Below the pieces are notes generated by a model that saw nothing but the letters and a program-made list of their open reading frames with translations, was not told the origin of the DNA and did no database searches. From NCBI GenBank assembly GCA_051025295.1, contig JBMGJV010000006.1: 64,000 nt of DNA; one strand, given 5' to 3'. This stretch comes from KBS-83 sp051025295 (GTDB taxonomy: Bacteria; Acidobacteriota; Terriglobia; Terriglobales; Acidobacteriaceae). Positions 1 through 11,987 of the stretch are shown here, one piece after another. Within the stretch, counting starts at the first letter, position 1, and every line of letters begins with the position of its first letter. A program made the position numbers and the translations under genes.

Positions 1-1868
1 ACCTGCATCGTCCGGACATGCACTGGCTCGACGTGGTGGGGCGTCTCGCGCCCGGGGCATCCGTCTCGCAGATCAATGCGCAGCTGAACATCGAACTCAA
101 GCAGTGGCTGCACGAACGCGGCCCGGTGCTGAGCACGGAAGAGCGGGCGCAGATCGATCGCCAGCACACCGAACTCAGCTCCGTGCGCAGCGGCGTCAAC
201 ACAATTGCCAGAAACTATGCACGATCGCTCGATCTGCTCATGGGGGCGGCGGCCTTCGTGCTGCTGATCGTCTGCGCGAACGTGGCGAACCTGCTGCTGG
301 TGCGCGCCACCGCTCAGCGCCAGCAGCAGGCCGTGCGCATCGCCCTCGGTGCCAGCCGGCGCATGCTGGTGCGGCAGGCCCTGCTTCAGGGTGTGCTGCT
401 CGCGCTCATGGGCAGCGTCGGCGCGATCCTGATCGCCTACGTCGCCGCGCATTCCATCCTCGCGCTCGCGTTTCGCGGCGCCAGCTATGTTCCCGTCAAC
501 GTCACGCCGTCCCTGCCGGTGCTCGCCTTCGCGGTCGGCGTCTCGCTCATCACCGCGCTGCTGTTCAGCCTCGCGCCCGCATGGCTCGCCACGCGCACGG
601 ATCCCGCGCAGGCCATGCGCAGCAGCACGCGCAGCACCACCGATGCCAGCAGCACACCCCAGCGCCTTCTTGTCATTCTGCAGGCTGCGCTCTCGGTCGT
701 CCTGCTCTGCGCTGCCGGCCTGCTGCTCCGCAGCCTGGACAATCTGCAGAAGCAGGAGTTCGGATTCGTCACCAAGGATCGCTACATTATCGGCATCGAT
801 CCCTTTCTCGCCGGCTACAAACCGGAGCAGACGGACGATCTCTACCGCAAGCTCAACGCTCGCATGATGGCCATCCCCGGTGCCCAGGCCGTGGGCTTCG
901 CGCTCTACTCGCCGATGTCCGGCAACAACTGGGGCTGGTCAGTCTTTATCCCCGGGCAGCCGGATCCGCAGCCGGACAGCGACTGGTACAACGTGTCCTA
1001 CACGCGGGTCAGCCCCGGCTACTTCTCCGCCATCGGCGCACGTCTGCACGCCGGCCGCGTCATCACCGATGCGGATGACGAGCACACGCGCAAGGTCGCG
1101 GTCGTCAACCAGTCCTTCGCGGATCGCTACTTCCACGGCCACGCGATCGGCCAGCACTTCGGGGTTGAGAAGCAGGACCGCGCGCAGTTTGAGATCGTCG
1201 GCGTGGTCGAGAACACGAAGTATTTCGATCCCACTCTGCCCGCGGCTCCGATGTACTTCGCTCCCTTCTCGCAGCAGACGCACTGGAGTGACCCGGAGCA
1301 CGACAAGGGAGACTCCACCAGTCACTACGCGGGGCAGGTTGTCTTCGCGGTGAACAGCAGCAGCACTGCAACCGTCGAAGCCGCCGTGCGCCGCGCCTTC
1401 TCCGAGGTCAACCCCAACCTCGTCCCGCAGAACTTCTCCACCTTCGCCGAGCAGGTCGCCACGCAATTCAACCAGGACCAATTGCTCGCCCGGCTCACCT
1501 CGCTCTTCGGCCTGGTCGCGCTGGTGCTCGCCTCGGTCGGCATCTACGGCGTCACCGCCTACTCCGTCGAGCGCCGCACCGGTGAGATCGGCATTCGCAT
1601 GGCGCTCGGCGCGGATCGCCACCGCATCCTGCGCGATGTGCTCTCGCACGCGATGTCGCACTGCATCCTCGGCCTCGTCATCGGTATCCCGCTCGCGTAC
1701 GGGGCAGGCCGCCTGCTCGCGCAGCATCTCTATGGCGTCGCTGCCTTCGACGTTCCAGTCAGCGGAGCCACACTGCTGGTGCTCGGGCTGGCCGGCCTTT
1801 TCGCCGCGCTCATCCCCGCGCGCCGCGCTGCTTCCATCGAGCCGATGACCGCGCTCCGGTCCGAGTAA
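1..1868 (+). CDS. ADOP-family ABC permease, 5' part outside window
   Basis: This is the C-terminal part of a MacB/FtsX-type permease of the acidobacterial duplicated family. The frame is open from the first base and lines up with the middle of the paralogue at 4308-6860, so the start lies upstream of the window. Visible are the end of the first periplasmic MacB_PCD domain, a first FtsX block (LLMGAAAFVLLIVCANVANL, then SVRxALGASR-like cytoplasmic loop), a second periplasmic domain, and a final FtsX block with the family signature RRTGEIGIRMALGA near the C-terminus. It ends with the usual ARRAASIEPMTALR tail. Known members are inner-membrane permeases of tripartite export or lipoprotein-handling systems; the substrate cannot be read from sequence. 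Four bases separate it from the next permease, so the two are co-transcribed. Confidence 0.9.
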   Translation, partial: LHRPDMHWLDVVGRLAPGASVSQINAQLNIELKQWLHERGPVLSTEERAQIDRQHTELSSVRSGVNTIARNYARSLDLLMGAAAFVLLIVCANVANLLLVRATAQRQQQAVRIALGASRRMLVRQALLQGVLLALMGSVGAILIAYVAAHSILALAFRGASYVPVNVTPSLPVLAFAVGVSLITALLFSLAPAWLATRTDPAQAMRSSTRSTTDASSTPQRLLVILQAALSVVLLCAAGLLLRSLDNLQKQEFGFVTKDRYIIGIDPFLAGYKPEQTDDLYRKLNARMMAIPGAQAVGFALYSPMSGNNWGWSVFIPGQPDPQPDSDWYNVSYTRVSPGYFSAIGARLHAGRVITDADDEHTRKVAVVNQSFADRYFHGHAIGQHFGVEKQDRAQFEIVGVVENTKYFDPTLPAAPMYFAPFSQQTHWSDPEHDKGDSTSHYAGQVVFAVNSSSTATVEAAVRRAFSEVNPNLVPQNFSTFAEQVATQFNQDQLLARLTSLFGLVALVLASVGIYGVTAYSVERRTGEIGIRMALGADRHRILRDVLSHAMSHCILGLVIGIPLAYGAGRLLAQHLYGVAAFDVPVSGATLLVLGLAGLFAALIPARRAASIEPMTALRSE

Positions 1869-1872
1869 ACCC

Positions 1873-4307
<2,435 letters not shown>

Positions 4308-4311
<4 letters not shown>

Positions 4312-6860
4312 GAAAAATGCTCTTGGGCAACGACTTTCGTTACGCATTTCGTCAGCTTCGCCGTAGTCCGGGCTTCGCCCTCACGGCCGTGCTGACGCTC
4401 GCGCTGGGCATCGGCGCGACCACGGCCATCTTCAGCCTTATGTATGCCGCCTTGTTCAAGCCGCTCGAAGTGCAACAGCCACAGCAGCTTTATAAGGTGG
4501 GCCAGCGGATCACCTGCTGCGTCAAGCGCGAGCTCCAGGGCGACTGGAACCTGTTCTCCTGGGACACCTACGAGACCCTGCGCGACCACACGCCCGCGCT
4601 CCACGGGCAGCTCGCCGCCTTCGATGCCGGCCAGGCCTCCCTATTGATGCGTCGCGCAGGCGATGCCGCGGCCGCCGTCCCGCTCAATGGCAAGCGGGTC
4701 TCCGGCAACTACTTTGCGGTGCTCGGCGTCCCCCTCACCCTCGGCCGCGGCCTCACGCCCGCCGATGACCAGCCCGGGGCGCCCCCGGTCGTCGTCATCA
4801 GCCAGCGCATGTGGGACCGCCGCTTCGGCCGCGACCCCCACGTGCTCGGGTCCACCCTGCTGCTGAACGGCACCGCCGCCACCGTCGTTGGCGTCACCGC
4901 CCCCGGCTTCTTCGGCGAGACCGTCAACGACGAGGTGCCCGAGGTCTGGTTCTGCATGCGCCAGCAGACCAACTTCCTCCACGACGCGCCCTCGCTCGAT
5001 CAGCCCAATCGCTATTGGCTCGACCTGATCGCGCGCGTGCCCCCAGGCACCGACCAGCGGCAGCTGGAAGCCCAGCTCACCACCGGCCTGCGGCAGTGGC
5101 TGCACGCGCACGCCTCCATGCTCTTGCCCGGCGAGCGCGATGCGATCGACCGCCAGCACACCTCGCTCGGCTCGGCAGAGGCGGGCATCAACATCGTCGC
5201 GATCTATTACAGGAAGCCGCTCGAGCTGCTGATGGGCGCCGCCGCCTTCCTCATGCTGATCGTCTGTGCCAACGTCGCCAACCTGCTCCTGGTGCGGGCG
5301 CTCGCGCAGACTCAGCAGACCTCCGTCCGCATGGCGCTCGGTGCCAGCCGCGAACAGCTGCTCCAGCAGGCATTGATCTCGAGCCTGGTGCTCGCGCTGG
5401 TCGGCTGCGTCGCGGCGATCGGCCTGTCCTATCTCTTGTCGAACTCCATCGTGGCGCTCGCCTTCCCCGGTTCTGGCTACCGCCCGGTGGACGCGGGCCT
5501 CTCGCTGCCCATGCTGGCGTTTGCCATCGGGCTGGCCGCGGTGACCTCGGTCGTCTTTGGCGTCGGGCCGGCGTGGGTGTCCACGCGCAACAATCTCGCA
5601 AGCGTGCTGCGCGCCGGTTCGCGGACGACCCGGTCGAGTGGCACCGGTCCCCAGCGCGCCCTCGTCGTCGCGCAGGCTGCGCTGTCCGTCGTGCTGCTCT
5701 GTTCCGCAGGCCTGCTCATGCGCAGCCTCAGCAACCTCCAGAACCAGGACCTCGGCTTCCACACGCAGGACCGCTACGTCATCACAATCGATCCGCAGCT
5801 CGCCGGCTACACGTCGCCCCAGACCGACGCCCTGAACCGCAAGATCGAAGAGCGCATGCTCGCCATCCCCGGCGCGCAGAGCGTCGGGCTCGCCATCTAC
5901 GCTCCCATGTCGGGCGACTACCGTTCGGCCACGGCGTACTTTCCCGGCAAGGCGGACCCGCCACCCAACAGCGCCTGGGCACAGCCGGACTGGAATCGTG
6001 TCTCGCCCGAGTGGTTCACCGCCATCGGCACACGCCTGCGAGAAGGGCGATTCTTCACCGAGGCCGACGACAACAAAAGCCGCCACGTCGCCGTTGTGAG
6101 TGAGGCTTTCGTGAAGCGCTACCTCAAGGGCGACGCGCTGGGCCAGCACTTCGGGCTGGAGCCCGGCCTCCGTGATCAGTTCGAGATCGTCGGCGTCACA
6201 CGCGACACCAAGTACAGCTTCCCCGAACAACCAGCCACCCCCATGTTCTTTCTGCCCTTCCGGCAGACCATGCAGACCGTGCGCCCGGACGAGGCCGACT
6301 GGGAGAGCGGGACACACTATGCGAACAACGTCGTGCTCGAGCTGCACGGCAGCGATGGGCCGCGTGCGGAAGCGGCCATGCGCCAGGCCATGCGCGACGT
6401 CGATGCCAACCTGCCCATCACCGCCTTCTACACCTTCCCCGAGCTCGCCAACTACGGCTTCATCCGCAACAAACTGCTCTCGCGACTCTCCGCTCTATTT
6501 GCCGGCGTAGCGTTACTGCTTGCGGCCATCGGCATCTACGGCGTCACGGCCTACTCGGTCGAGCGGCGTACCGGTGAAATCGGGATCCGCATGGCGCTCG
6601 GCGCCAGCCGCCTCCGCATCCTTCGCGAGGTGCTGCTGCAGTCGCTCACCTTCTGCCTGTTTGGCCTCGCCGTTGGTGTGCCACTCTCCTACGTCGCCGG
6701 CAAGCTGCTCTCCGCTCGGCTGTTCGGCGTCAGCGCCTTCGATATCGTCTCCGTCACAGTTGCCGTTGTGCTGATGACCCTGAGCGCCGCGGCGGCCGCC
6801 TTGCTTCCCGCGCGGCGTGCCGCCTCCATCGAGCCCATGCAGGCTCTACGCACCGACTGA
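4308..6860 (+). CDS. ADOP-family ABC permease (third of four)
   Basis: An 850-residue duplicated permease. Its GTG start at 4308 overlaps the TGA of the preceding gene (GTGA); an in-frame ATG at 4317 is the alternative. Order of parts: short cytoplasmic N-terminus (FRYAFRQLRRSPGFALT), helix with ALGIGATTAIFS, periplasmic MacB_PCD domain, first FtsX block (LLMGAAAFLMLIVCANVANL), second periplasmic domain, last FtsX block with RRTGEIGIRMALGASR, and the ARRAASIEPMQALR tail. It is the closest paralogue of the truncated copy at the window start and resembles the lone copy at 43364-45919, pointing to expansion by duplication. Substrate unknown. Confidence 0.92.
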
Positions 6861-6870
6861 GGAAGGAACC

Positions 6871-9348
6871 ATGGACCTGGGCAGCGATCTCCGCTATGCA
6901 TGGCACCAGTTGCGGCACCATCCGCGATTTGCGCTCGCCGCGCTGCTCACGCTGGGCCTCGGCATCGGCGCCACGGCCACCATGTTTTCCGTCCTCGACC
7001 AGGTGGTGTTGCGTCCGCTGCCCTATGCACACCCGGCGCAACTGGTCACGATCGCGGAATCCGAATACAGTCAGCCAGCCAGCGGCGATGGCGGCGGCAC
7101 CTCCTTGCCGAACGCCGAAGAGTGGCAGACCCGCGCACACACGCTCTCTTCTGTCGGGTACTACACGTATGCCGTGCCCGTCGTGACCGGCGTCGCGCAT
7201 CCGCAGTCCGTGCCGGAACTTCTGTTCAGCACCAACGTCTTCGACCTGTTCGGAGTCACACCCGCACTGGGCCGCGGCTTCACGCCATCGGACGCGTCCC
7301 CCGGTGCGCCGCCCGTCGTTGTGCTCGGCGCATCGCAGTGGCGCACCCTGTTCAACAGCGATCCGCATGTGCTGGGTCGCGTCATCTCGCTGAACGGAGC
7401 ACCCAGCACCATCATCGGCGTCATGCCGGAGCGCTTCCCCTTTCAGGGTGGCGACGACTTCCTCCTCGCGCCCCTCAACATCCACGCCAAGGAGCTGCAG
7501 GATCGTTCCTCCGGCGTGCTCAACGTGATCGCGCGCCTGCGCTCCGGCAGCACGGTAGAGGATGCACGCCGCGAACTGGCCGGCATCAAGCAGCAGGACC
7601 TGAAGACCTATCCCGGCAAAGAGCGCGATGTGCGCATCGATGTCGAGAGGTACCAGCACGCGCTCACCCGCAAGGTCGCCCCCGGTCTCCTGTTGCTGCA
7701 CTGGCTCGTCGTTGCCGTCTGGCTGCTCGCCACGGTAAACGTGGCCGGGCTGCTGCTGACCCGCACCGAAGGCCGCCGTCGTGAGATCGCCGTCCGTGCC
7801 GCGCTCGGCGCCGGCAGTGGCCGCCTGCTGCGGCAGTTCCTCATCGAGAGCCTGCTGCTCAGCCTGCTCGGCGGCGCAGCCGGGCTCGCCTTCACCGCGA
7901 TCTCGCTCCACGTCTCGCGCGCCTACCTCGCCACCAGCTTCCTCAACGGCGACCTCATCCACATCGACGGCACGGTGCTCATCTATGTGCTCGTCGCATC
8001 CTGCCTCTCGGCGCTGCTCTTTGGCATGGCGCCGGCGCTCCAGGCGGCACGCCTCCCCATTCAGGATGGCCTGCGCGAAGGCACCGCCGGCGGAGGCTCC
8101 ACCCGCCGCCGCATGCGGATGCGCGACGCAATCGTCACCGTCGAAGTGGCTCTTTCACTCCTTCTCCTTGTCGCTGCCGGCGTCATGGCGCGCACCCTCT
8201 ACGATCTCGAGCGCACCCCGCTCGGCTTCGAGCCCGACCACCTGGTCACCGCCGAGCTGATGCTCCCCCAGAAGGGCTTCTGGTTCCTCGCCAGCGGCCG
8301 CACGCAGGGCGCCAACATCGTCACCACCCTGGTCGACCCCATGCTCACGCGTCTGCGCGCGCTGCCGGGCGTCAGTGCGGTCGGCGTCACGACGGTGCGG
8401 CCGCTCCATCCCAACTGGTCCTTCCGCAACCAGGTCCGCTTCGCCGGCCGGCCGAGGAGCGATGAGCAACACGCACAGAGCGCGGACGTGCGCGCCGCCA
8501 GCCCCGACTACTTCCGCGCCATGGGCGTCTCGCTCGTCGCTGGGCGGCTCTTCAATGCCACCGACACACCCACCGCGCCCATCGCCGTCATCGTGAATCA
8601 GGCATTCACCCGGCAGATCGCCGGTGCGCGCTCGCCCCTCGGCATGCGCCTCCTGGTCGGCGAGGCTGGTCCACGCGAATACGCCACCATCGTGGGCGTG
8701 GTCGACGATGCAGTGCAAAGCATCGGCGACCCGGTCAAGCCCGAGATGCTGATCGACTTCGATCAGATGTCGCCCGAGGACGATCTCTACCCCATCCTGG
8801 TCGCGTTCCGTCTCGATCTCGCGGTGCGCTCAGCCGCGGACCCATCCTCGCTCATCCCCGCCATCACGCGCATCGTTCAGGAAGCCAACCCGAACATCGC
8901 CGTCAACCACGCTGAACTCATGCGCACGTCGGTTACGAATACCATAGGCAGCCAGACCCTGGCCGCGCGCCTGCTCGGCATCTTCGCCATCGTCGCGCTG
9001 CTCATCGCCGCTGCCGGCCTGTACAGCCTGCTCGCCTACCAGGTGGTGCAGCAGCAGCGCGACCTCGGCCTCCGCCTCGCCCTTGGCGCGCAACGCAAGG
9101 ACGTCCTCTGGCTGGTCCTGCGGCGCGCGGTCGTCCTGCTCACCTTCGGCGGGCTGCTTGGCATCGCCGCCTCCTACACCTTCAGCCATCTTGCGCGCCA
9201 CCAGTTGGCCACGGTGGACCTGCACGACCTCACGCTGGTCGTCGAGCTGGTCACGCTTCTGCTCGCAGCCGCATGCCTGGCCGCCAGCTATCTTCCGGCG
9301 CGGCGCGCCGCTCACATCGATCCCATGCAGGCCCTGCGCCACGAATAG
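6871..9348 (+). CDS. ADOP-family ABC permease (fourth of four)
   Basis: An 825-residue duplicated permease. I take the ATG at 6871, with GGAAGGA just upstream, rather than an in-frame ATG at 6817 that would overlap the previous gene by 44 nt. It starts LRYAWHQLRHHPRFALA, followed by a helix with LGIGATATMFS, two periplasmic MacB_PCD domains and two FtsX blocks. It diverges from the others in the last block: QQRDLGLRLALGAQ replaces the usual TGEIGIRMALGA. The tail is ARRAAHIDPMQALRHE. The ATPase gene follows after 9 nt, so this copy is the direct neighbour of the energising subunit. Confidence 0.92.
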   Translation: MDLGSDLRYAWHQLRHHPRFALAALLTLGLGIGATATMFSVLDQVVLRPLPYAHPAQLVTIAESEYSQPASGDGGGTSLPNAEEWQTRAHTLSSVGYYTYAVPVVTGVAHPQSVPELLFSTNVFDLFGVTPALGRGFTPSDASPGAPPVVVLGASQWRTLFNSDPHVLGRVISLNGAPSTIIGVMPERFPFQGGDDFLLAPLNIHAKELQDRSSGVLNVIARLRSGSTVEDARRELAGIKQQDLKTYPGKERDVRIDVERYQHALTRKVAPGLLLLHWLVVAVWLLATVNVAGLLLTRTEGRRREIAVRAALGAGSGRLLRQFLIESLLLSLLGGAAGLAFTAISLHVSRAYLATSFLNGDLIHIDGTVLIYVLVASCLSALLFGMAPALQAARLPIQDGLREGTAGGGSTRRRMRMRDAIVTVEVALSLLLLVAAGVMARTLYDLERTPLGFEPDHLVTAELMLPQKGFWFLASGRTQGANIVTTLVDPMLTRLRALPGVSAVGVTTVRPLHPNWSFRNQVRFAGRPRSDEQHAQSADVRAASPDYFRAMGVSLVAGRLFNATDTPTAPIAVIVNQAFTRQIAGARSPLGMRLLVGEAGPREYATIVGVVDDAVQSIGDPVKPEMLIDFDQMSPEDDLYPILVAFRLDLAVRSAADPSSLIPAITRIVQEANPNIAVNHAELMRTSVTNTIGSQTLAARLLGIFAIVALLIAAAGLYSLLAYQVVQQQRDLGLRLALGAQRKDVLWLVLRRAVVLLTFGGLLGIAASYTFSHLARHQLATVDLHDLTLVVELVTLLLAAACLAASYLPARRAAHIDPMQALRHE

Positions 9349-9357
9349 GAGTTGTCC

Positions 9358-10068
9358 ATGATCGACATACGCAGTCTCGAACGAAGCTACAAAACCGGTG
9401 CCGGCCAGACCTGGGTTCTCCGCCGTATCGACCTGCACATCGAGCGCGGTGAATTCATCACGCTCATGGGACCCTCCGGGGCAGGGAAGTCGTCGCTGCT
9501 GAACGCCATCGCGCTGCTCGACGATCAGTGGCAGGGCGAGTACTTCTTCGACAGCGAGCCCGTCCACTCCATGAGCCGCAAGCAGCGCGCCGAGCTGGCC
9601 AAGGCACGCATGGGCATGGTCTTCCAGAGCTATCACCTGCTCGACGAGCTCACCGTGGCGGAGAACATAGAGCTCCCGCTCAGTTACAAAAACCTGCCTC
9701 GCGCCGAACGCCAGGCCATGGTCGCCGACACGCTCGACCGCTTCAACATCGTCGGCAAAAAAGATCTCTTCCCCTCGCAGCTCTCCGGCGGCCAGCAGCA
9801 ACTGGTCGGCATCGCGCGTGCTGTCATCCACAATCCGTCGCTCCTGCTCGCCGACGAGCCCACTGGCAACCTGCACTCCGAGCAGGCACGCGAAATCATG
9901 GAACTCTTTCGCGATCTCAACCAGCAGGGCACGACCATCGTGCAGGTCACGCATTCAGAATCAAACGCCGCTTACGGCAATCGGCTGCTCGAGGTGCGCG
10001 ATGGCTGGCTCGTGAAAGACAGCGGCAACCCGCGCCTCAGCGCAGTCCAGGAGTCCACCGCACGATGA
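9358..10068 (+). CDS. ABC transporter ATP-binding protein (MacB/LolD type)
   Basis: The ATPase that presumably powers the four upstream permeases from the cytoplasmic side. It is 236 residues from the ATG at 9358, which has AGGAG 6 nt upstream; a TTG two codons earlier is less likely. Walker A GPSGAGKSS is at about 38-46, the Q-loop Gln at 90, the signature LSGGQQQ at 142-148, and Walker B LLLADEPTGNL at 162-172 with the catalytic Glu 167; the H-loop is VTHSES. The residue after the signature is Leu (QQQLVGIARA) where most relatives have Arg. EPTGNL is typical of the LolD/MacB/FtsE group. Its TGA overlaps the ATG of the TolC-like gene. Confidence 0.94.
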   Translation: MIDIRSLERSYKTGAGQTWVLRRIDLHIERGEFITLMGPSGAGKSSLLNAIALLDDQWQGEYFFDSEPVHSMSRKQRAELAKARMGMVFQSYHLLDELTVAENIELPLSYKNLPRAERQAMVADTLDRFNIVGKKDLFPSQLSGGQQQLVGIARAVIHNPSLLLADEPTGNLHSEQAREIMELFRDLNQQGTTIVQVTHSESNAAYGNRLLEVRDGWLVKDSGNPRLSAVQESTAR

Positions 10069-11987
10069 CCCTTCGATCCGCATCCACGACGGCGGCCGCC
10101 CTCGCGTCCCTGCTCGTTTCGCAGTCCACACTCGTTCTGCCCGCGTCCGCGCAATCGCAGGAGCAGGGCTTCCACGTCGCCCTGCCGCACTCGCGCGACC
10201 CGTTCTCGATCTACATGCCGGTACATATTCCGGAGCCCAACTTCGCGAACTCCGTGCGGCTCGACAAACTCATCCACGACGGCAAGCTCTACGTCTCACT
10301 CGATGACGCCATCGACCTCGCGCTTGAGAACAACCTCGATCTCGTCATCTCGCGCTACAACCTGCCCATCGCCGATGCAGACGTGCTCCGCACCAGCGCT
10401 GGCGGTCAGAGCTTCGGTGTGCCCACCGGCGTCGTGCAGAACACGCTCGGCGGCTCCGGCGCGCCCAGCGCCACCGGCACATCGAGCGGCCTCGGCAGCG
10501 CGGGCGGCGGCGCCGGCGGCCTCGTGCAGAACACCTTCGGCCTCGGCACCCTTGTGCCCAGCTTCGATCCGCGCATCCTGGCAAACGCCAGCGTGGAGCA
10601 CGCCACGTCGCCACAGGTCAACCAGGTCACCAGCGGCACCTCGTCGCTCAAGACCAACACTGCCATCGTGAACGCGAGCTACGTGCAGTCCTTTCCCACC
10701 GGCACCTCCATCCAGTTCGACTTCGACAACTCGCGCCAGACGCTCAACAGCGTCTTCTCCACACTCAACCCATCGCTCAGCGCCAACTACCGCTTCCTCA
10801 TCGAGCAGCCTCTGCTCGCCGGCTTCGGCTTCGCGCCCAACCTGCGCTACCTGCGGCTGGCCCGCGACAATCGCAAGGTGTCCGAGATCTCGTTCAAGTC
10901 GCAGGTCATCGCGACCACCACGCAGATCGAGAACATCTACTGGGACCTGGTCAACGCCTACCAGGACGAGCAGGTCAAGGAGCGCTCGCTCGCATTCGCA
11001 GAAAAATCGCTCGACGATGAACGCAAGCAGTTACAGCTCGAGGCAGTGCCCGCGCTCGACGTCATGAAGGCTGAGGCGGAGGTCGCCACGCGCCAGCAGG
11101 ACCTCACCGTCGCGAAGACCTCGCTTGAACTGCAGGAATCGTTCATGAAGAACGCGCTCACCCGCAGGCTCGATCAAACGCTCGAAGAGATGCCCGTCGT
11201 CCCCACCGCATCGCTCGATGCCTTCCAGCCCGAGGTCGTCCCGCAGGTTCAGGAACTGATCGCGCAGGCAATCAAAAACCGCCCCGACATCAACACGCTC
11301 CAGATCAATCAGGACGAGTACCAGATCTCCCGCCGCGCCGTGCGCAACGCGCTGCTGCCCACCGTCAATCTCATCGGCTACTACGCCGGTTCCGGCGTCG
11401 GCGGTCAGCCCAACACAAACTTCTCCGGCGGCCCGCCGACCGTGAGCGCCCCCAACGGCTACGGCGGCACGCTGCAGAATGCCTTCAACAACAGCTCCCC
11501 CGACTACCTCGCCGAAGTGCAGATCAGCATCCCGCTTCGCAATCGCCAGGCGCGCGCTGACCAGTTCCGCTCGGAGCTTGAGTACCATCAGGCCGAGGTC
11601 CAGGTCGAGGAGTTCAAGAAGAACGTCCGCATCGAAGTCCGCAACGCCGCCTATGCGCTTGAGCAGGGTGGCGCGCGTGTCGCAGCAGCGCGCAAGGCAC
11701 GCGATCTCGCCCAGCGCACCTTCGACATCAAGAAGCAGGAGCAGCAGCTCGGCTCCGGCTCCAACTTCGAGACGCTCACCGCCGAGCACGATCTCGCCAT
11801 CGCCAGCTCCGCGCTCGCCTCTGCCGAGACGACCTACGAGAAGAGCCGCATCGAGCTCTACCGCGTCACTGGTCAGACCGTCGAGCGGCTCGGCATCTCG
11901 CTTCAGGAGGCACGTACAGGCGTCGTCACGCGGCCCGTCTCTGACGCCTCGCAACACCCTGCTGCCGCTGGTGAAGGAGTAAAGTGA
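10065..11987 (+). CDS. TolC-family outer membrane efflux protein
   Basis: A 640-residue outer-membrane channel component for export. The start is the ATG at 10065, overlapping the TGA of the ATPase gene. A Sec signal peptide (about 1-30, ending PASAQS) precedes YVSLDDAIDLALENNLDL, the usual first OEP motif. A Gly/Ala/Ser-rich loop at about 105-155 interrupts the first repeat. Two OEP repeats follow, with long Gln/Glu/Ala-rich helices (FAEKSLDDERKQLQLE; about 290-380 and 510-620) that form the coiled-coil tunnel. LRNRQARADQFRSELE marks the second repeat. No membrane-fusion (HlyD-like) gene is present in the visible operon; it may lie upstream of the window. It ends in a GTGA overlap with the regulator. 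Confidence 0.9.
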   Translation: MTLRSASTTAAALASLLVSQSTLVLPASAQSQEQGFHVALPHSRDPFSIYMPVHIPEPNFANSVRLDKLIHDGKLYVSLDDAIDLALENNLDLVISRYNLPIADADVLRTSAGGQSFGVPTGVVQNTLGGSGAPSATGTSSGLGSAGGGAGGLVQNTFGLGTLVPSFDPRILANASVEHATSPQVNQVTSGTSSLKTNTAIVNASYVQSFPTGTSIQFDFDNSRQTLNSVFSTLNPSLSANYRFLIEQPLLAGFGFAPNLRYLRLARDNRKVSEISFKSQVIATTTQIENIYWDLVNAYQDEQVKERSLAFAEKSLDDERKQLQLEAVPALDVMKAEAEVATRQQDLTVAKTSLELQESFMKNALTRRLDQTLEEMPVVPTASLDAFQPEVVPQVQELIAQAIKNRPDINTLQINQDEYQISRRAVRNALLPTVNLIGYYAGSGVGGQPNTNFSGGPPTVSAPNGYGGTLQNAFNNSSPDYLAEVQISIPLRNRQARADQFRSELEYHQAEVQVEEFKKNVRIEVRNAAYALEQGGARVAAARKARDLAQRTFDIKKQEQQLGSGSNFETLTAEHDLAIASSALASAETTYEKSRIELYRVTGQTVERLGISLQEARTGVVTRPVSDASQHPAAAGEGVK